Assembly: GCF_020532625.1 (NCBI RefSeq) | Contig: NZ_JAJAUY010000033.1 | Coordinates: 1 to 50,484, forward strand | Reading direction: 5' to 3' | Length of the DNA: 50,484 nucleotides | Source of the DNA: Streptomyces antimicrobicus | GTDB lineage: Bacteria; Actinomycetota; Actinomycetes; Streptomycetales; Streptomycetaceae | Shown here: one piece after another, positions 33,224 to 42,750 of the stretch | How the letters are laid out: the number at the start of each line of letters is the position of its first letter | Position numbering within the stretch: position 1 is the stretch's first letter | Made by a program: the position numbers and the translations under genes | The notes under the pieces: model-generated | Told to the model about the DNA's origin: nothing | The model's database searches: none | What the model saw: the letters and a program-made list of their open reading frames with translations, nothing else

Positions 33224-34189
33224 TCACACCGCTTCGCGCAGGTCGAGGCCGATGTCCAGGATCGGCGAGGAGTGCGTGAGCGCGCCGACCGCCAGGTAGT
33301 CCACGCCGGTCTCCGCGTAGGCCCGGGCGGTCTCCAGGGTCAGCCGGCCGCTGGACTCCAGGGCGGCCCGCCCGGCGACCAGGGTCACGGCCTCCTCCGT
33401 CTCGGGGACGGTGAAGTTGTCCAGCAGGATCAGGTCCGCGCCGGCGTCGAGGACCTCCCGCACCTGGTGCATGGTGTCCACCTCGACCTCGATCGGCACC
33501 TCCGGGAACGCCTCCCGGACCGCCTTGAAGGCCTCGGCGACGCCGCCGGCGGCGACCACGTGGTTGTCCTTGACCAGCGCCGCGTCCGACAGCGACATCC
33601 GGTGGTTGACCCCGCCGCCGCAGCGGACCGCGTACTTCTCCAGGGAGCGCAGGCCCGGCGTGGTCTTGCGGGTGTCGCGCACCTTCGCCTTGGTGCCCTC
33701 CAGGACGTCGGCCCAGCGCCGCGTCGCGGTGGCGATGCCCGACAGGCGGCACAGGATGTTCAGCGCGCTGCGCTCGCCGGTCAGCAGGTCCCGGGTGCGG
33801 GCCGTCACCGACAGCAGCACCTGGCCGGCCTCGACCCGGTCGCCGTCCTCCGCGTGCCGCTCGACCTCGAACGCGTCGGCGCAGACCACCGACAGCACGG
33901 CCTCCGCGACCCGCAGGCCCGCCACCACACCGGCCTCGCGGGCGGTGAAGTCGGCCGTCGCGACGGCCTCTTCGGGCACGGTGGCCACGGTGGTGACGTC
34001 GACGCCGCCGTCGAGGTCCTCCGACAGCGCCATGTGCGCGATGTCCTCGACCTCGACCGGGTCCAGGCCCGCGTCCTGCAGCAGCTGGGCCAGCGCGGGG
34101 TCCAGGCCGCTCTCGTCGCCGCCGCAGGCGCAGTCGTCGCCGCAGCCGCCTTCGTCGTCGGGGTTGATGAGGGGAAGTTCGGTGCTCAC
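33224..34189 (-). CDS. nadC: Nicotinate-nucleotide pyrophosphorylase (quinolinate phosphoribosyltransferase)
   Basis: NadC turns quinolinate and PRPP into nicotinate mononucleotide. The 321-residue product has 'DVTTVATVPEEAVATADFTA', 'TRKTTPGLRSLEKYAVRCGG', 'NHRMSLSDAALVKDNH', 'IEVEVDTMHQVRE' and 'LILLDNF', which are the substrate-binding motifs. The first ~30 residues contain an extra Cys/Asp/Gly block ('CGDDCACGGDES') not present in many homologues. The start GTG 34187-34189 ('STELPLIN') fits the 8-bp gap after nadB. A frame reaching 35638 is a shadow of nadB. Confidence 0.96.
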   Translation of the reverse strand: MSTELPLINPDDEGGCGDDCACGGDESGLDPALAQLLQDAGLDPVEVEDIAHMALSEDLDGGVDVTTVATVPEEAVATADFTAREAGVVAGLRVAEAVLSVVCADAFEVERHAEDGDRVEAGQVLLSVTARTRDLLTGERSALNILCRLSGIATATRRWADVLEGTKAKVRDTRKTTPGLRSLEKYAVRCGGGVNHRMSLSDAALVKDNHVVAAGGVAEAFKAVREAFPEVPIEVEVDTMHQVREVLDAGADLILLDNFTVPETEEAVTLVAGRAALESSGRLTLETARAYAETGVDYLAVGALTHSSPILDIGLDLREAV

Positions 34190-34197
34190 GGTTCGGG

Positions 34198-35988
34198 TCA
34201 CTGCTCCTGGCTCGGGGGGTGTACGGGCGGGAAGTCCGCGGTGTCGGTGGGGGTGACGACCAGGGCCCGGTGCTCGGTCTCCGACAGGCGCACCACGAGG
34301 TGCCGGCGCCATCCGTCGTCGTCCCGGCCGGGGTGGTCCTCGCGCCAGTGGCAGCCGCGGGTCTCCTCGCGGCGCAGGGCCGCCGCGACCAGCACCCGGG
34401 CCACGCACAGCAGGTTGGTCGCCTCCCAGGTGTCCACCCCCGGCACGGCCGTCTTGCCCTGGGCCTCCAGTTCGCCGAGGGCGTCCGCGTACAGCGCCTC
34501 CAGGGCGTCGGCGGCGGCGCGCAGCGACTCGGCCGAGCGGAGCACGCCCGCGCCCTGGGTCATGATGCGCTGGACCTCGTAGCGGGCCTCGGCGGGCTGC
34601 AGCGGGCCGGTGGCGGGCACGGGTATGCCGGGGCCGTTGCCGCGCGGCGGCCGGGCCACGATGTCGGCGGCGATCCGCTCGGCGAAGACCAGGCCCTCCA
34701 GCAGGGAGTTGGAGGCGAGCCGGTTGGCGCCGTGCACCCCGGTGCAGGCGACCTCGCCGCACGCGTACAGGCCGGGCACGGTGGTGCGGCCGTGCAGGTC
34801 CGTCCGGACGCCGCCGCTGGCGTAGTGCGCGGCCGGCGCGACCGGGATCGGCTCGGTGACCGGGTCGATGCCGTGGGCGCGGCAGGCGGCCAGGATGGTG
34901 GGGAAGCGCTGCTCCCACATCGGTGCGCCGAAGTGCCGCGCGTCCAGGTACATGTGCTGGGCGCCCTGCTCCTGCATGCGGCGCATGATGCCCTTGGCGA
35001 CGATGTCCCGCGGGGCCAGCTCGGCGAGTTCGTGCTGCCCGAGCATGAACCGGACGCCGTCGGCGTCGACCAGGTGGGCGCCCTCGCCGCGGACCGCTTC
35101 CGACACCAGCGGCTGCTGGCCCTCGGCGTCGGGGCCGAGGAAGAGCACGGTCGGGTGGAACTGGACGAACTCCAGGTCGGAGACCTCGGCCCCGGCGCGC
35201 AGCGCCAGCGCGACGCCGTCGCCGGTGGAGACGGAGGGGTTGGTGGTGGCGGAGAACACCTGGCCCATGCCGCCGGTCGCCAGGATCACGGCGGGCGCGT
35301 GCACGGCACCGACGCCGTCGTGCTGGCCCTCGCCCATGACGTGCAGGGTGACACCGGCCGTGCGGCCCTCGGCGTCCTGGAGCAGGTCCAGCACCAGCGC
35401 GTTCTCGACGGTCTCGATGCCGGCCGCCTGCACCGCCTCGACCAGGGCGCGGCTGATCTCTGCGCCGGTCGCGTCGCCGCCGGCGTGCGCGATGCGGCGG
35501 CGGTGGTGGCCGCCCTCGCGGGTCAGCTCGATCTCGCCGGTCTCGGCGGAGGTGTCGAAGACCGCGCCGGTGTCGATGAGCCGGCGCACCGCGTCCGGGC
35601 CCTCGGTGACCAGCAGCCGCACGGCGTGCTCGTCGCACAGGCCGGCGCCGGCCACCAAGGTGTCGGCCAGGTGCTGTTCGGGGGTGTCGCCCTCGCCGAG
35701 GGCGGCGGCGATGCCGCCCTGCGCCCAGCGGGTGGAGCCGTCGTCGAGCCGGGCCTTGGTGACCACGACCGTACGGCGGCCGGCGGCGGCGCAGCGCAGC
35801 GCGGCGGTCAGGCCCGCGACGCCGGAGCCGACGACCACGACGTCCGCCTCCAGGGCCCAGCCGGGGGCGGGCGCGTGGAGGCGTATGCCGGTGCCGCCGG
35901 TGCCGGCCGCACCGGCGCGGGGGCCGGGGGCGCCGGCGGTGCCGGTGCCCGTGCCCGTGCCGGACGGGCCTGTGCCTGGGGTGCTCAC
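34198..35988 (-). CDS. nadB: L-aspartate oxidase
   Basis: NadB oxidises L-aspartate to iminoaspartate with FAD, the first step of de novo NAD synthesis. The 596-residue protein has a Gly/Thr/Pro-rich start of ~40 residues. The FAD Rossmann motif follows ('[20 protein letters not shown]'), then '[17 protein letters not shown]', '[18 protein letters not shown]', 'VQFHPT', '[14 protein letters not shown]', '[20 protein letters not shown]' and the helical C-terminal domain. It starts at GTG 35986-35988, overlapping the panC stop as GTGA. nadA is not in this cluster. Confidence 0.96.
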   Translation of the reverse strand: MSTPGTGPSGTGTGTGTAGAPGPRAGAAGTGGTGIRLHAPAPGWALEADVVVVGSGVAGLTAALRCAAAGRRTVVVTKARLDDGSTRWAQGGIAAALGEGDTPEQHLADTLVAGAGLCDEHAVRLLVTEGPDAVRRLIDTGAVFDTSAETGEIELTREGGHHRRRIAHAGGDATGAEISRALVEAVQAAGIETVENALVLDLLQDAEGRTAGVTLHVMGEGQHDGVGAVHAPAVILATGGMGQVFSATTNPSVSTGDGVALALRAGAEVSDLEFVQFHPTVLFLGPDAEGQQPLVSEAVRGEGAHLVDADGVRFMLGQHELAELAPRDIVAKGIMRRMQEQGAQHMYLDARHFGAPMWEQRFPTILAACRAHGIDPVTEPIPVAPAAHYASGGVRTDLHGRTTVPGLYACGEVACTGVHGANRLASNSLLEGLVFAERIAADIVARPPRGNGPGIPVPATGPLQPAEARYEVQRIMTQGAGVLRSAESLRAAADALEALYADALGELEAQGKTAVPGVDTWEATNLLCVARVLVAAALRREETRGCHWREDHPGRDDDGWRRHLVVRLSETEHRALVVTPTDTADFPPVHPPSQEQ

Positions 35989-36989
35989 GAGTGTGCTCCG
36001 AACTCCAATGGGATGTTGTCGATCAGCCGGGTCGTGCCGACCCGCGCGGCGACGGCCAGGACCGCCGAGCCGGCGAAGTCGGGACCGACGTCGGTGAAGT
36101 CCGCGGGGTCGACCAGCGCCAGGTAGTCCAGCTCCAGCGGCGGCTGCGCCCGCCCGGCCTGCTCCAGCACCTGCCGGGCGGCGGCCCGTACGGCGTCGGC
36201 CAGGCCGGTGCGGGCCACCGACACCGCGTGGGCGTCGGCGGAGGCCCGGGCCTCGCCGAGCTTGGCCAGACCGGTGGCCCGGTCCTCCCCGGCGGGCGCG
36301 GCGACGGCCTCGGCGCGGGCCAGCAGCGCGGCCTGCGCGGCGAGCCGGTCCCGGCCCGCGAACAGCGCCCGCGACAGGGCCAGGGCGGTACGGCGCTCGG
36401 CGTCGGAGAGGTAGCGGTTGCGGCTGGACAGGGCCAGCCCGTCGGCCTCGCGCACGGTCGGTACGCCGACCACCTCGACGGGGAAGTTGAGGTCGGTGAC
36501 CATGCGGCGGATCAGGGCGAGCTGCTGGGCGTCCTTCTGCCCGAAGAAGGCGACGTCGGGCCGGGTGAGGTGGAGCAGCTTGGCGACCACGGTGAGCATG
36601 CCGTCGAAGTGGCCGGGGCGGGTGGCGCCTTCCAGGCGCTCGCCCATCGGACCGGCGGTGACGCGCACCTGGGGGTCGCCGCCCGGGTAGACCTCCTCGA
36701 CGGACGGCGCGAACACGGCGTCCGCGCCGGCCCGCTCGGCCAGCACGAGGTCGGCCTGCAGGGTCCGCGGGTAGCGGTCGAGGTCCTCGTTCGGCCCGAA
36801 CTGCAAGGGGTTGACGAAGACCGTGACGACGACCTGACCGGTGGCGCCGGCGCGCTCGCGCGCGGTGCGGATCAAGGTGGCGTGGCCCTCGTGCAGCGCA
36901 CCCATGGTCATCACGACGCAGCGGGGCCCGGCGCCGCCGCGCGGCAGGCGGTGCAGCTCGTCGGCGGTGGACAGCAGCAGGTCGGTCAT
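35985..36989 (-). CDS. panC: Pantoate-beta-alanine ligase (pantothenate synthetase)
   Basis: PanC joins pantoate and beta-alanine using ATP. The 334-residue product has '[20 protein letters not shown]' (HIGH-like), '[20 protein letters not shown]', '[16 protein letters not shown]', '[20 protein letters not shown]' and '[12 protein letters not shown]' (KMSKS-like region). An Ala/Arg/Glu-rich insertion of ~35 residues lies in the C-terminal half. Its ATG overlaps the stop of the Rossmann/DUF2520 gene as ATGA. panB and panD are not nearby. Confidence 0.96.
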   Translation of the reverse strand: MTDLLLSTADELHRLPRGGAGPRCVVMTMGALHEGHATLIRTARERAGATGQVVVTVFVNPLQFGPNEDLDRYPRTLQADLVLAERAGADAVFAPSVEEVYPGGDPQVRVTAGPMGERLEGATRPGHFDGMLTVVAKLLHLTRPDVAFFGQKDAQQLALIRRMVTDLNFPVEVVGVPTVREADGLALSSRNRYLSDAERRTALALSRALFAGRDRLAAQAALLARAEAVAAPAGEDRATGLAKLGEARASADAHAVSVARTGLADAVRAAARQVLEQAGRAQPPLELDYLALVDPADFTDVGPDFAGSAVLAVAARVGTTRLIDNIPLEFGAHS

Positions 36990-37957
36990 CGTCCCTCTTC
37001 CTCCGGGCCGTCGGCTCCGTCGACCCCGTCGACCCGGCCGGTCGCGTCGGTCGCGTCGGTCACGGGGGTGCCGTCGGCGAGCACGCCGAGCAGGTCTTCG
37101 GCCAGTTCCGGCTTGAGCAGGCCGTGGGCCAGGGCGCGGTCGGCCGTCGTACGGGCCATGGCCAGGTACCCCGCGACCGTGCCGGGGGCGTGCTTGCGCA
37201 GCTCCGCCACGTGCGCGGCGACCGTGCCGGCGTCGCCGCGTGCGACCGGGCCGGTCAGGGCGGCGTCGCCGGAGCGCAGGGCGTTGTCCAGGGCCGCGCC
37301 GAGCAGCGGGCCGAGCATCCGGTCCGGGTGCTCCACCCCGGCCGTGCGCAGCAGCTCCATGGCCTGGGCCACCAGGGTGACCAGGTGGTTCGCGCCCAGG
37401 GCCAGGGCCGCGTGGTAGAGCGGGCGGGCGGCCTCGGCGATCCACTCGGGCTCGCCGCCCATCTCGATCACGAGGGCCTCGGCGGCCAGCCGCAGCTCGT
37501 CGGGGGCGGTCACGCCGAAGGAGCACCCGGCCAGCCGCTGGACGTCGACCATGGTGCCGGTGAAGGTCATCGCGGGGTGCAGCGCGAGCGGCAGCGCCCC
37601 GGCCCGCCGGGCGGGGTCCAGCACGGCGGTCCCGTACCGCCCGGAGGTGTGCACCAGCAGCTGCCCGGGCCGCACCGCCCCGGTGTCGGCGAGGCCCTGC
37701 ACCAGCCCCGGCAGCGCGTCGTCGGGCACGGTCAGCAGCACCAGGTCGGACATCTGGAGCACCTGCGACGGCGGCACGAGCGGCACGTCGGGCAGCATCT
37801 CCTGGGCCCGGCGCACGGACGTGTCGGAGACGCCCGAGACCGCGACGGGCCGGTGCCCGGCGAGCTGGAGCGCGCGGGCGAGCGCGGGACCGACGCGACC
37901 TGCGCCGACGACGCCTACGGCGAGCCGGGCGGGGCGCGGCTGCTGGGTGGGATTCAC
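36986..37957 (-). CDS. Rossmann-fold protein with DUF2520 domain, first gene of the pan-nad operon
   Basis: 323 residues. An N-terminal NAD(P)-binding fold ('[20 protein letters not shown]') and '[20 protein letters not shown]' are followed by 'LVHTSGRYG' and '[11 protein letters not shown]', and then by the helical DUF2520 domain ('[20 protein letters not shown]'). The layout resembles 6-phosphogluconate/ketopantoate reductase relatives. Coupling to panC by an ATGA overlap suggests a role in pantoate supply, for example as ketopantoate reductase, but this is inference. It starts at GTG 37955-37957. The C-terminal tail (from '[12 protein letters not shown]') is disordered. Confidence 0.9.
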   Translation of the reverse strand: MNPTQQPRPARLAVGVVGAGRVGPALARALQLAGHRPVAVSGVSDTSVRRAQEMLPDVPLVPPSQVLQMSDLVLLTVPDDALPGLVQGLADTGAVRPGQLLVHTSGRYGTAVLDPARRAGALPLALHPAMTFTGTMVDVQRLAGCSFGVTAPDELRLAAEALVIEMGGEPEWIAEAARPLYHAALALGANHLVTLVAQAMELLRTAGVEHPDRMLGPLLGAALDNALRSGDAALTGPVARGDAGTVAAHVAELRKHAPGTVAGYLAMARTTADRALAHGLLKPELAEDLLGVLADGTPVTDATDATGRVDGVDGADGPEEEGR

Positions 37958-38058
37958 GCGGGGAGTGCCTTCCGTTCCAGTCCGCGGGGGGTACCGGACG
38001 ATACGTCGCCATGCTAGCCCTGTGGCCCTGACCGCGTGTCCCGGGCCATGATCGGCCC

Positions 38059-39240
38059 ATGAGCGACACGGACGAGCACGTAGAGGAAGACCGGACCGTC
38101 GAGGAACCGCAGGAGCGCGACCCGCAGGAGCGCGAGCTGGCGGCCTGGCGCGGGGCGCGCCGCCGGCTCTCGCGGGCCGCGAAGGAACCGACCGTCGGGG
38201 AACTGCTCGCCTCCCTGACCACCCCCGACCCGGACGAGCCGGCCGACGTCTACGGCGACGGGGTCGTGGCCCGGCTGGAGGAGCGGGTCGCCGAACTCCT
38301 GGGCACGGAGGCGGCGGCGTACTTCCCCTCCGGGACCATGGCCCAGCAGGTCGCCCTGCGCTGCTGGGCGGGCCGGACCGGGAACCCGGTGGTGGCCCTG
38401 CACCCGATGAGCCACCCCGAGCGCTGGGAGGGCGGGGCCCTGACCACGGTGGCCGGGCTGCGCACCGTCCATCCCACCGACGAGAGCCGCCAGCCCACCG
38501 CCGACGAGGTACGGGAACTGCCCGAGCCCTTCGGCACCCTCATGGTCGAGCTCCCGCTGCGCGACCCCGGCTTCCTGCTGCCCTCCTGGGAGGAGCTGTG
38601 CGCCCTGGTCGAGGCCGCCCGTGAGCGGGACGCCGTCGTCCACTTCGACGGGGCCCGGCTGTGGGAGACCACCGTCCACTTCGGCCGCCCGCTGGCGGAG
38701 ATCGCCGGCCTGGCCGACAGCGTCTACGTGTCCTTCTACAAGTCGCTGGGCGGCCTGAGCGGAGCCGTGCTGGCCGGTTCCGCCTCACTGGTCGCCGAGG
38801 CCCGGCAGTGGCGGCTGCGCTACGGCGGCCGGGTCTTCCGCCAGTTCCCGCAGGCCCTGTCGGCGCTGGCCGGGCTGGAGCGGGAGCTGCCGAAGCTGCC
38901 GTCGTACGTCGAGCACGCCAAGGTCGTCGCCGCGGCGCTCGGCGACGGCTTCGGGGCCTCGGCGGTGCCGTGGTTCCGGATCAACCCGGAGGTGCCCCAG
39001 ACCCACCAGTTCCAGGTCTGGCTGCCGTACGGGGCCGAGGCGCTGACGGAGGCGGCGGTGCGGCAGGCGGAGGAGACCGGCACCTGCCTGTTCCGGCGCT
39101 GGTGGCCGGACGGCCCGCCGGGGATGTCGATGACCGAGCTGACGATCACCGAGGAGGCGCTGTCGTGGACGGCGCCGGACGTGCACAAGGCGGTCGCGGA
39201 CTACGTCGCGTTCCTGACGGAGGCGGGGGCGCAGGCGTAG
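38059..39240 (+). CDS. Threonine-aldolase-like PLP enzyme (beta-eliminating lyase family)
   Basis: 393 residues, fold type I aminotransferase-like. The PLP lysine is K228 in '[13 protein letters not shown]' and the Asp that pairs with the cofactor is D197 in '[12 protein letters not shown]'. '[13 protein letters not shown]' and '[15 protein letters not shown]' also match. Low-specificity L-threonine aldolases cleave threonine or related beta-hydroxy amino acids to glycine and an aldehyde. The first ~40 residues are charged and probably disordered. The motifs drift a little from canonical enzymes, so a related lyase is possible. It is divergent from the DUF2520 gene. Confidence 0.85.
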   Translation: MSDTDEHVEEDRTVEEPQERDPQERELAAWRGARRRLSRAAKEPTVGELLASLTTPDPDEPADVYGDGVVARLEERVAELLGTEAAAYFPSGTMAQQVALRCWAGRTGNPVVALHPMSHPERWEGGALTTVAGLRTVHPTDESRQPTADEVRELPEPFGTLMVELPLRDPGFLLPSWEELCALVEAARERDAVVHFDGARLWETTVHFGRPLAEIAGLADSVYVSFYKSLGGLSGAVLAGSASLVAEARQWRLRYGGRVFRQFPQALSALAGLERELPKLPSYVEHAKVVAAALGDGFGASAVPWFRINPEVPQTHQFQVWLPYGAEALTEAAVRQAEETGTCLFRRWWPDGPPGMSMTELTITEEALSWTAPDVHKAVADYVAFLTEAGAQA

Positions 39241-39351
39241 GCCGGGCGGGGGTGTCGGCCCTGGCGCGGGCGGGGGCGTAGGCCGGGCGGGGGCTTCGGC
39301 CCTGGCGAGGGCGAGGGCGGGGGCGTAGGCGCGGGCCGGGTCCCGGCCGGG
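39241..39351. repeat. duplicated ~42-bp GC-rich block between convergent genes
   Basis: Two blocks read GTAGGCCGGGCGGGGG...TCGGCCCTGGCG (starting about 39237 and 39279), followed by a third, shorter 'ggcgtaggcgcgggcc'. The 3' ends of the flanking genes lie at each side. No gene is supported. Confidence 0.6.
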
Positions 39352-39558
39352 CTACGCCCCGCCCCGGGCCAGGAGCCGGTGCAGGGCCGCCCGCCACGGG
39401 TGGTGCGCGGACCGTCCCTCCAGGACGGCGTGGAACTGCTCGTAGCAGCGGGCGGCCCGCACCGCGGCGACGTCGTCGCGGCCGGGCGGCGGCGGGGGCG
39501 GGCCGCCGTGCTGGGCGGTCCGGTAGGTGTCGATGAGGTACTGCTCGATCGCGGTCAT
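39352..39558 (-). CDS. Small conserved hypothetical protein (68 residues)
   Basis: The ATG at 39556-39558 is preceded by GGAGG on the coding strand. The product has 'AIEQYLIDTYRTAQHG', a Pro run, then 'AAVRAARCYEQFHAVLEGRS' and 'HPWRAALHRLLARGG', and looks helical and basic at the end. No function is recognised. It is divergent from the ArsR-type regulator across two long inverted repeats, so it is a candidate target of that regulator. Confidence 0.7.
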   Translation of the reverse strand: MTAIEQYLIDTYRTAQHGGPPPPPPGRDDVAAVRAARCYEQFHAVLEGRSAHHPWRAALHRLLARGGA

Positions 39559-39595
39559 GCCTCCACCCTGGACCCGTCGGCCCGGACCCGCGCGA

Positions 39596-39618
39596 CGATT
39601 GACGGCCACCGTCAATCG
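39596..39618. promoter_or_regulatory. inverted repeat with perfect 10-bp arms (operator candidate 1)
   Basis: CGATTGACGG-CCA-CCGTCAATCG, 37 bp from the 68-residue gene's ATG. TTGAC inside it could serve as a -35 on either strand. Confidence 0.6.
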
Positions 39619-39622
39619 CCGC

Positions 39623-39660
39623 CCGCAGGTCACGCCCGCCACCCCCGCCGTGACCTGCGG
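39623..39660. promoter_or_regulatory. inverted repeat with perfect 12-bp arms (operator candidate 2)
   Basis: CCGCAGGTCACG and CGTGACCTGCGG flank 14 bp. It lies 4 bp from the first repeat and 74 bp before the regulator's ATG. Confidence 0.6.
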
Positions 39661-39734
39661 CGACCCCGTCCCGGGAGGGCCAGTCGGCCGACCCCGGACC
39701 GCGCACCGGTGGTCAGGGTGCCGACAATGTCCGC

Positions 39735-40859
39735 ATGAGCGTGAGCATCGACATCGCCGGGCTGCCCCGGGAGCGGATCACCTTCTCCCCGTCCCCGCTG
39801 GCGGAGCTCTGCATGACCTTGCACGCGCTGTCGCAACCGGCCCACCACCCGGGGCTGCAGTCCTGGACCACCGCCACCTCCGCCGCCCTCGACCCGTGCC
39901 TCGCGGACCGGCTGCTGGAGGCGGACTTCATGTGGCGCAGCTCGTTCGCCGACATCTTCATGCCGTTCGCGGGCGTACCCGGCGGTCCCGGGGTGCCCGG
40001 CGCCACGCTGGCCGAGGAACTCGACCTGCTGGACCGGATGGACGACGAGCGGTTCGTGATGGCCGCCCTGGAGCACTGCTGGCTGGCGCTCTACGACGAG
40101 GGCGGCGGCCCGTCCCCGCTGAAGGACCCCGCCGCGCGGGCCAAGGCGCTGGAGACGGCCGCCGCCCGCGGTCCGCGCCAACTGGACTTCTCCATACGGC
40201 TGCTGGACGACACCGCACGGGTCCGGGTCTGGCTGCGCGAGCTGCTGCAGGAGTGCGACGAGGCGTTCTTCGCCGCGACGTGGCGCCGGATCGAGCCGCG
40301 GCAGAGCGCCGACGCCCGCCACAAGACCGAGGTGCTGCGCCGCAAGGGCCTGCCGGCGGTGCTGGCGGAGGTGTCGGGCGCGCTCGGCGTGGACGCGGCC
40401 GAGACCCGGATCACCGTCGACAAGATGGTCGACGGCACGGCCACCGCCGTCGATCCGACCGTCGGCCCCGGGCTGGTCTTCATACCCACCCATTTCGGCT
40501 GGCCGCACCTGCTGGTGCTGCACGCCCCCGGCTGGCGCCCGGTCGTGCACTACCCGCTGTCCTCGCCCGAACTGGCCCCCGGCCCCGGCTCGGTGGAACT
40601 GCTCCAGCGCCGCATGGAGGCCCTCGCGCACCCGATGCGGATGCGGCTGTGCCGGAGCCTGGCCCGGGCCCCGTACACGACGAGCGAGCTGGCGACCGTC
40701 CACGGGGTGACCGCACCGGAGGTGTCCCGGCACCTGACGGTGCTGCGCAAGGCGGGGCTGCTGCACACGCAGCGCCAAGGGCGCTATGTGCAACATCAGT
40801 TGGATCTGTCCGCGGTCGCCCGGATCGGTGCGGATTTCATCGAGGGAATCCTGCGCTGA
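39735..40859 (+). CDS. ArsR-type winged-helix regulator with large N-terminal domain (DUF5937-like)
   Basis: 374 residues. The first ~280 form a domain seen in Streptomyces regulators ('RITFSPSPLAELCMTLHALS', 'WLRELLQECDEAFFAATWRR', 'IFIPTHFGWPHL'-like segment at 'VFIPTHFGWPHLLV') that I associate with DUF5937. The C-terminal ~85 are an ArsR winged helix: 'RRMEALAHPMRMRLCRSLAR', 'YTTSELATVHGVTAPEVSRH', 'LTVLRKAGLLHTQRQGRYVQ'. The order, effector first and DNA binding last, is reversed compared with classic ArsR. No Cys metal site is seen, so the signal is probably not a metal. It probably acts on the inverted repeats in front of it. Confidence 0.87.
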   Translation: MSVSIDIAGLPRERITFSPSPLAELCMTLHALSQPAHHPGLQSWTTATSAALDPCLADRLLEADFMWRSSFADIFMPFAGVPGGPGVPGATLAEELDLLDRMDDERFVMAALEHCWLALYDEGGGPSPLKDPAARAKALETAAARGPRQLDFSIRLLDDTARVRVWLRELLQECDEAFFAATWRRIEPRQSADARHKTEVLRRKGLPAVLAEVSGALGVDAAETRITVDKMVDGTATAVDPTVGPGLVFIPTHFGWPHLLVLHAPGWRPVVHYPLSSPELAPGPGSVELLQRRMEALAHPMRMRLCRSLARAPYTTSELATVHGVTAPEVSRHLTVLRKAGLLHTQRQGRYVQHQLDLSAVARIGADFIEGILR

Positions 40860-40920
40860 CCTGCGGCGGACCCGGTTCGCGGCACCGATATACGGAATTC
40901 ATAAACCGGAATCAGCGAAA

Positions 40921-40934
40921 ACTCTGGCCAGAGT
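40921..40934. promoter_or_regulatory. 14-bp perfect palindrome ACTCTGGCCAGAGT
   Basis: It lies 61 bp after the regulator stop and ~170 bp before the aminopeptidase ATG, in an AT-richer stretch. It could be an operator or a weak terminator. Confidence 0.45.
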
Positions 40935-40978
40935 GGCGGTTCGCTGCTTAACGTGCGTCCACCGCTGGCCCGCACGAC

Positions 40979-41072
40979 TGTCGTCCCGTCGTTCTGTCGT
41001 CCGTCGTCCTGTCGTCCCGCCGTTGTGTCGTCCCCTCGATTCCGTCGTTCCGTCGTTCCGTCGTTCGTTCGC
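40979..41072. repeat. imperfect 8-mer tandem repeat (GTCGTYCY)n in the aminopeptidase leader
   Basis: About eleven units such as GTCGTCCC, GTCGTTCT and GTCGTTCC follow one another, with some 7- or 9-base variants. On the coding strand the leader is strongly pyrimidine-rich and almost free of A. GAAAGGA follows as ribosome site. Confidence 0.85.
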
Positions 41073-41102
41073 CTGTCCGTCTGCCTGCGTGAAAGGACCT
41101 TC

Positions 41103-42650
41103 ATGCCCTCTCGCCGTATAGCCGCAGTCGCCGCCCTGGCCGCCACGGCACTCGTCTCGCCGCTGCTCCTGGCCGGTCCGGCCGGTGCCACCAGCCCGCA
41201 GAGCGACGCCGCGCGCGCGGACGCGCTGGCCCGCAAGCTGGTCAAGGACTCCACCGGCAAGGGGGCGTACAACCACCTCAAGGCGTTCCAGTCCATCGCC
41301 GATTACAACGGCGGTACGCGGGTCGCCGGTTCCAAGGGCCACGAGCAGTCGGCCCAGTACGTCTCGCAGGTGCTGAAGGCGGCCGGTTACGAGGTCTCCC
41401 GGCACGAATTCGACTTCGTGTACGTCGAGACGATCGCGGAGAAGCTGGCGGTGCACGGCGCCGCGCAGCGGGACGTCCCGATCAATCTGATGACGTACAC
41501 CGCGAGCGGCCCTGAGGGCGGCGTGACCGCGAACGTCGCCGTGGCCCCGGTGGACGCGGACGGCACCAACGGCTGCGAGCCCGGCGACTTCTCGGCGGGC
41601 ACGTTCACCGGCCGGATCGCGCTGATCAAGCGGGGCGGCTGCACCTTCGCGGTCAAGCAGCAGAACGCGGCGGCCGCCGGCGCGGTCGGCGCGGTGATCT
41701 ACAACAACACCGCGGGCGCCCTCAACGGCACCCTCGGCGACCCGGCGTCCGGCAAGATCCCCACCGGTGGCATCACCCAGGAGGACGGCGAGAAGCTGGC
41801 GGCCGAGGCCGCGGCGGGCCCGGTCTCGGTGACCCTGGACATCCGCGAGCTGCGGGAGAACCGCAAGACGTACAACGTGATCGCCGAGACCAAGGGCGGC
41901 GACGCCGACAACACCGTCTTCCTGGGCGCGCACCTGGACTCCGTCGCGGCCGGTCCCGGCATCAACGACAACGGCTCCGGCTCGGCGGGCATCCTCCAGG
42001 TCGCGCAGCGGCTGGCGGGCGACCAGAAGAAGATCAAGAACAAGGTGAAGTTCGCCTGGTGGTCGGCGGAGGAGTTCGGCCTGCTCGGCTCCGAGGCGTA
42101 CGTCGCCTCGCTGACCGACGAGCAGAAGAAGCAGATCAAGCTCTACCTGAACTTCGACATGATCGCCTCGCCGAACGCGGCGTACTTCGTCTACGACGGC
42201 GACGACTCCGACGGCGTGGGCGCGGGCCCCGGCCCGGCCGGCTCCGCCCAGCTGGAGAAGGGCATCACCGACTTCCTGGACTCGAAGAACATCCCGCACG
42301 AGGGCACGGACTTCACCGGGCGCTCGGACTACGGCCCGTTCATCGAGGTCGGCATCCCGTCGGGCGGCACCTTCACCGGCGCCGAGGGCATCAAGACGCC
42401 CGCGCAGGCGGCGAAGTTCGGCGGCCAGGCGGGCGTCGCCTACGACGTGAACTACCACGGCGCCGGTGACACCCTGGCGAACATCGACCAGAAGGCCCTG
42501 GACATCAACGTGGACGTGATCGCGAACGCGGTCGGCCACTACGCCTGGGACCTGGCCCCGCTGACCGCCCCGGTCGAGTCCCACCCGACGGACGGCTCCG
42601 CCGGCAGCGGGGGCGGCCTCCACGACGGCCACGACCACGTGACGCAGTAA
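41103..42650 (+). CDS. Secreted M28-family aminopeptidase with PA domain
   Basis: 515 residues. A signal peptide of ~30 residues ('AAVAALAATALVSPLLLAGP', then 'AGA') is followed by the mature enzyme. A PA domain is inserted at ~130-240 ('CEPGDFSAGTFTGRIALIKR', 'GGCTFAVKQQNAAAAGAVGA'). The two-zinc site reads 'LGAHLDSVAAGPGINDNGSG' (His, Asp), 'WWSAEEFGLLGS' (Glu pair), 'NFDMIAS' (Asp) and 'NYHGAGDT' (His). This is the S. griseus aminopeptidase type, cutting N-terminal hydrophobic residues, and it is probably nutritional. The His/Asp/Gly-rich tail ('GGGLHDGHDHVTQ') may bind metal. ATG 41103 follows GAAAGGA; a frame from 40953 runs through the repeat leader and is rejected. Confidence 0.95.
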   Translation: MPSRRIAAVAALAATALVSPLLLAGPAGATSPQSDAARADALARKLVKDSTGKGAYNHLKAFQSIADYNGGTRVAGSKGHEQSAQYVSQVLKAAGYEVSRHEFDFVYVETIAEKLAVHGAAQRDVPINLMTYTASGPEGGVTANVAVAPVDADGTNGCEPGDFSAGTFTGRIALIKRGGCTFAVKQQNAAAAGAVGAVIYNNTAGALNGTLGDPASGKIPTGGITQEDGEKLAAEAAAGPVSVTLDIRELRENRKTYNVIAETKGGDADNTVFLGAHLDSVAAGPGINDNGSGSAGILQVAQRLAGDQKKIKNKVKFAWWSAEEFGLLGSEAYVASLTDEQKKQIKLYLNFDMIASPNAAYFVYDGDDSDGVGAGPGPAGSAQLEKGITDFLDSKNIPHEGTDFTGRSDYGPFIEVGIPSGGTFTGAEGIKTPAQAAKFGGQAGVAYDVNYHGAGDTLANIDQKALDINVDVIANAVGHYAWDLAPLTAPVESHPTDGSAGSGGGLHDGHDHVTQ

Positions 42651-42664
42651 CCGGCCCGGCCCAC

Positions 42665-42701
42665 GGCCCCGGCGTCCCGGACCTTCCGGGGGACCGGGGC
42701 C
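42665..42701. terminator. hairpin between the aminopeptidase and methyltransferase genes
   Basis: GGCCCCGG-c-GTCCCGG and CCGGGGGAC-CGGGGCC pair with small mismatches around ACCTT. It serves the convergent pair. GGTGGTGCC-type 9-bp repeats follow at 42719-42748. Confidence 0.6.
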
Positions 42702-42750
42702 CCGCCGTGTCCGGCGCCGGGTGGTGCCGGTGGTGCCGGTGGTGCCGCGG

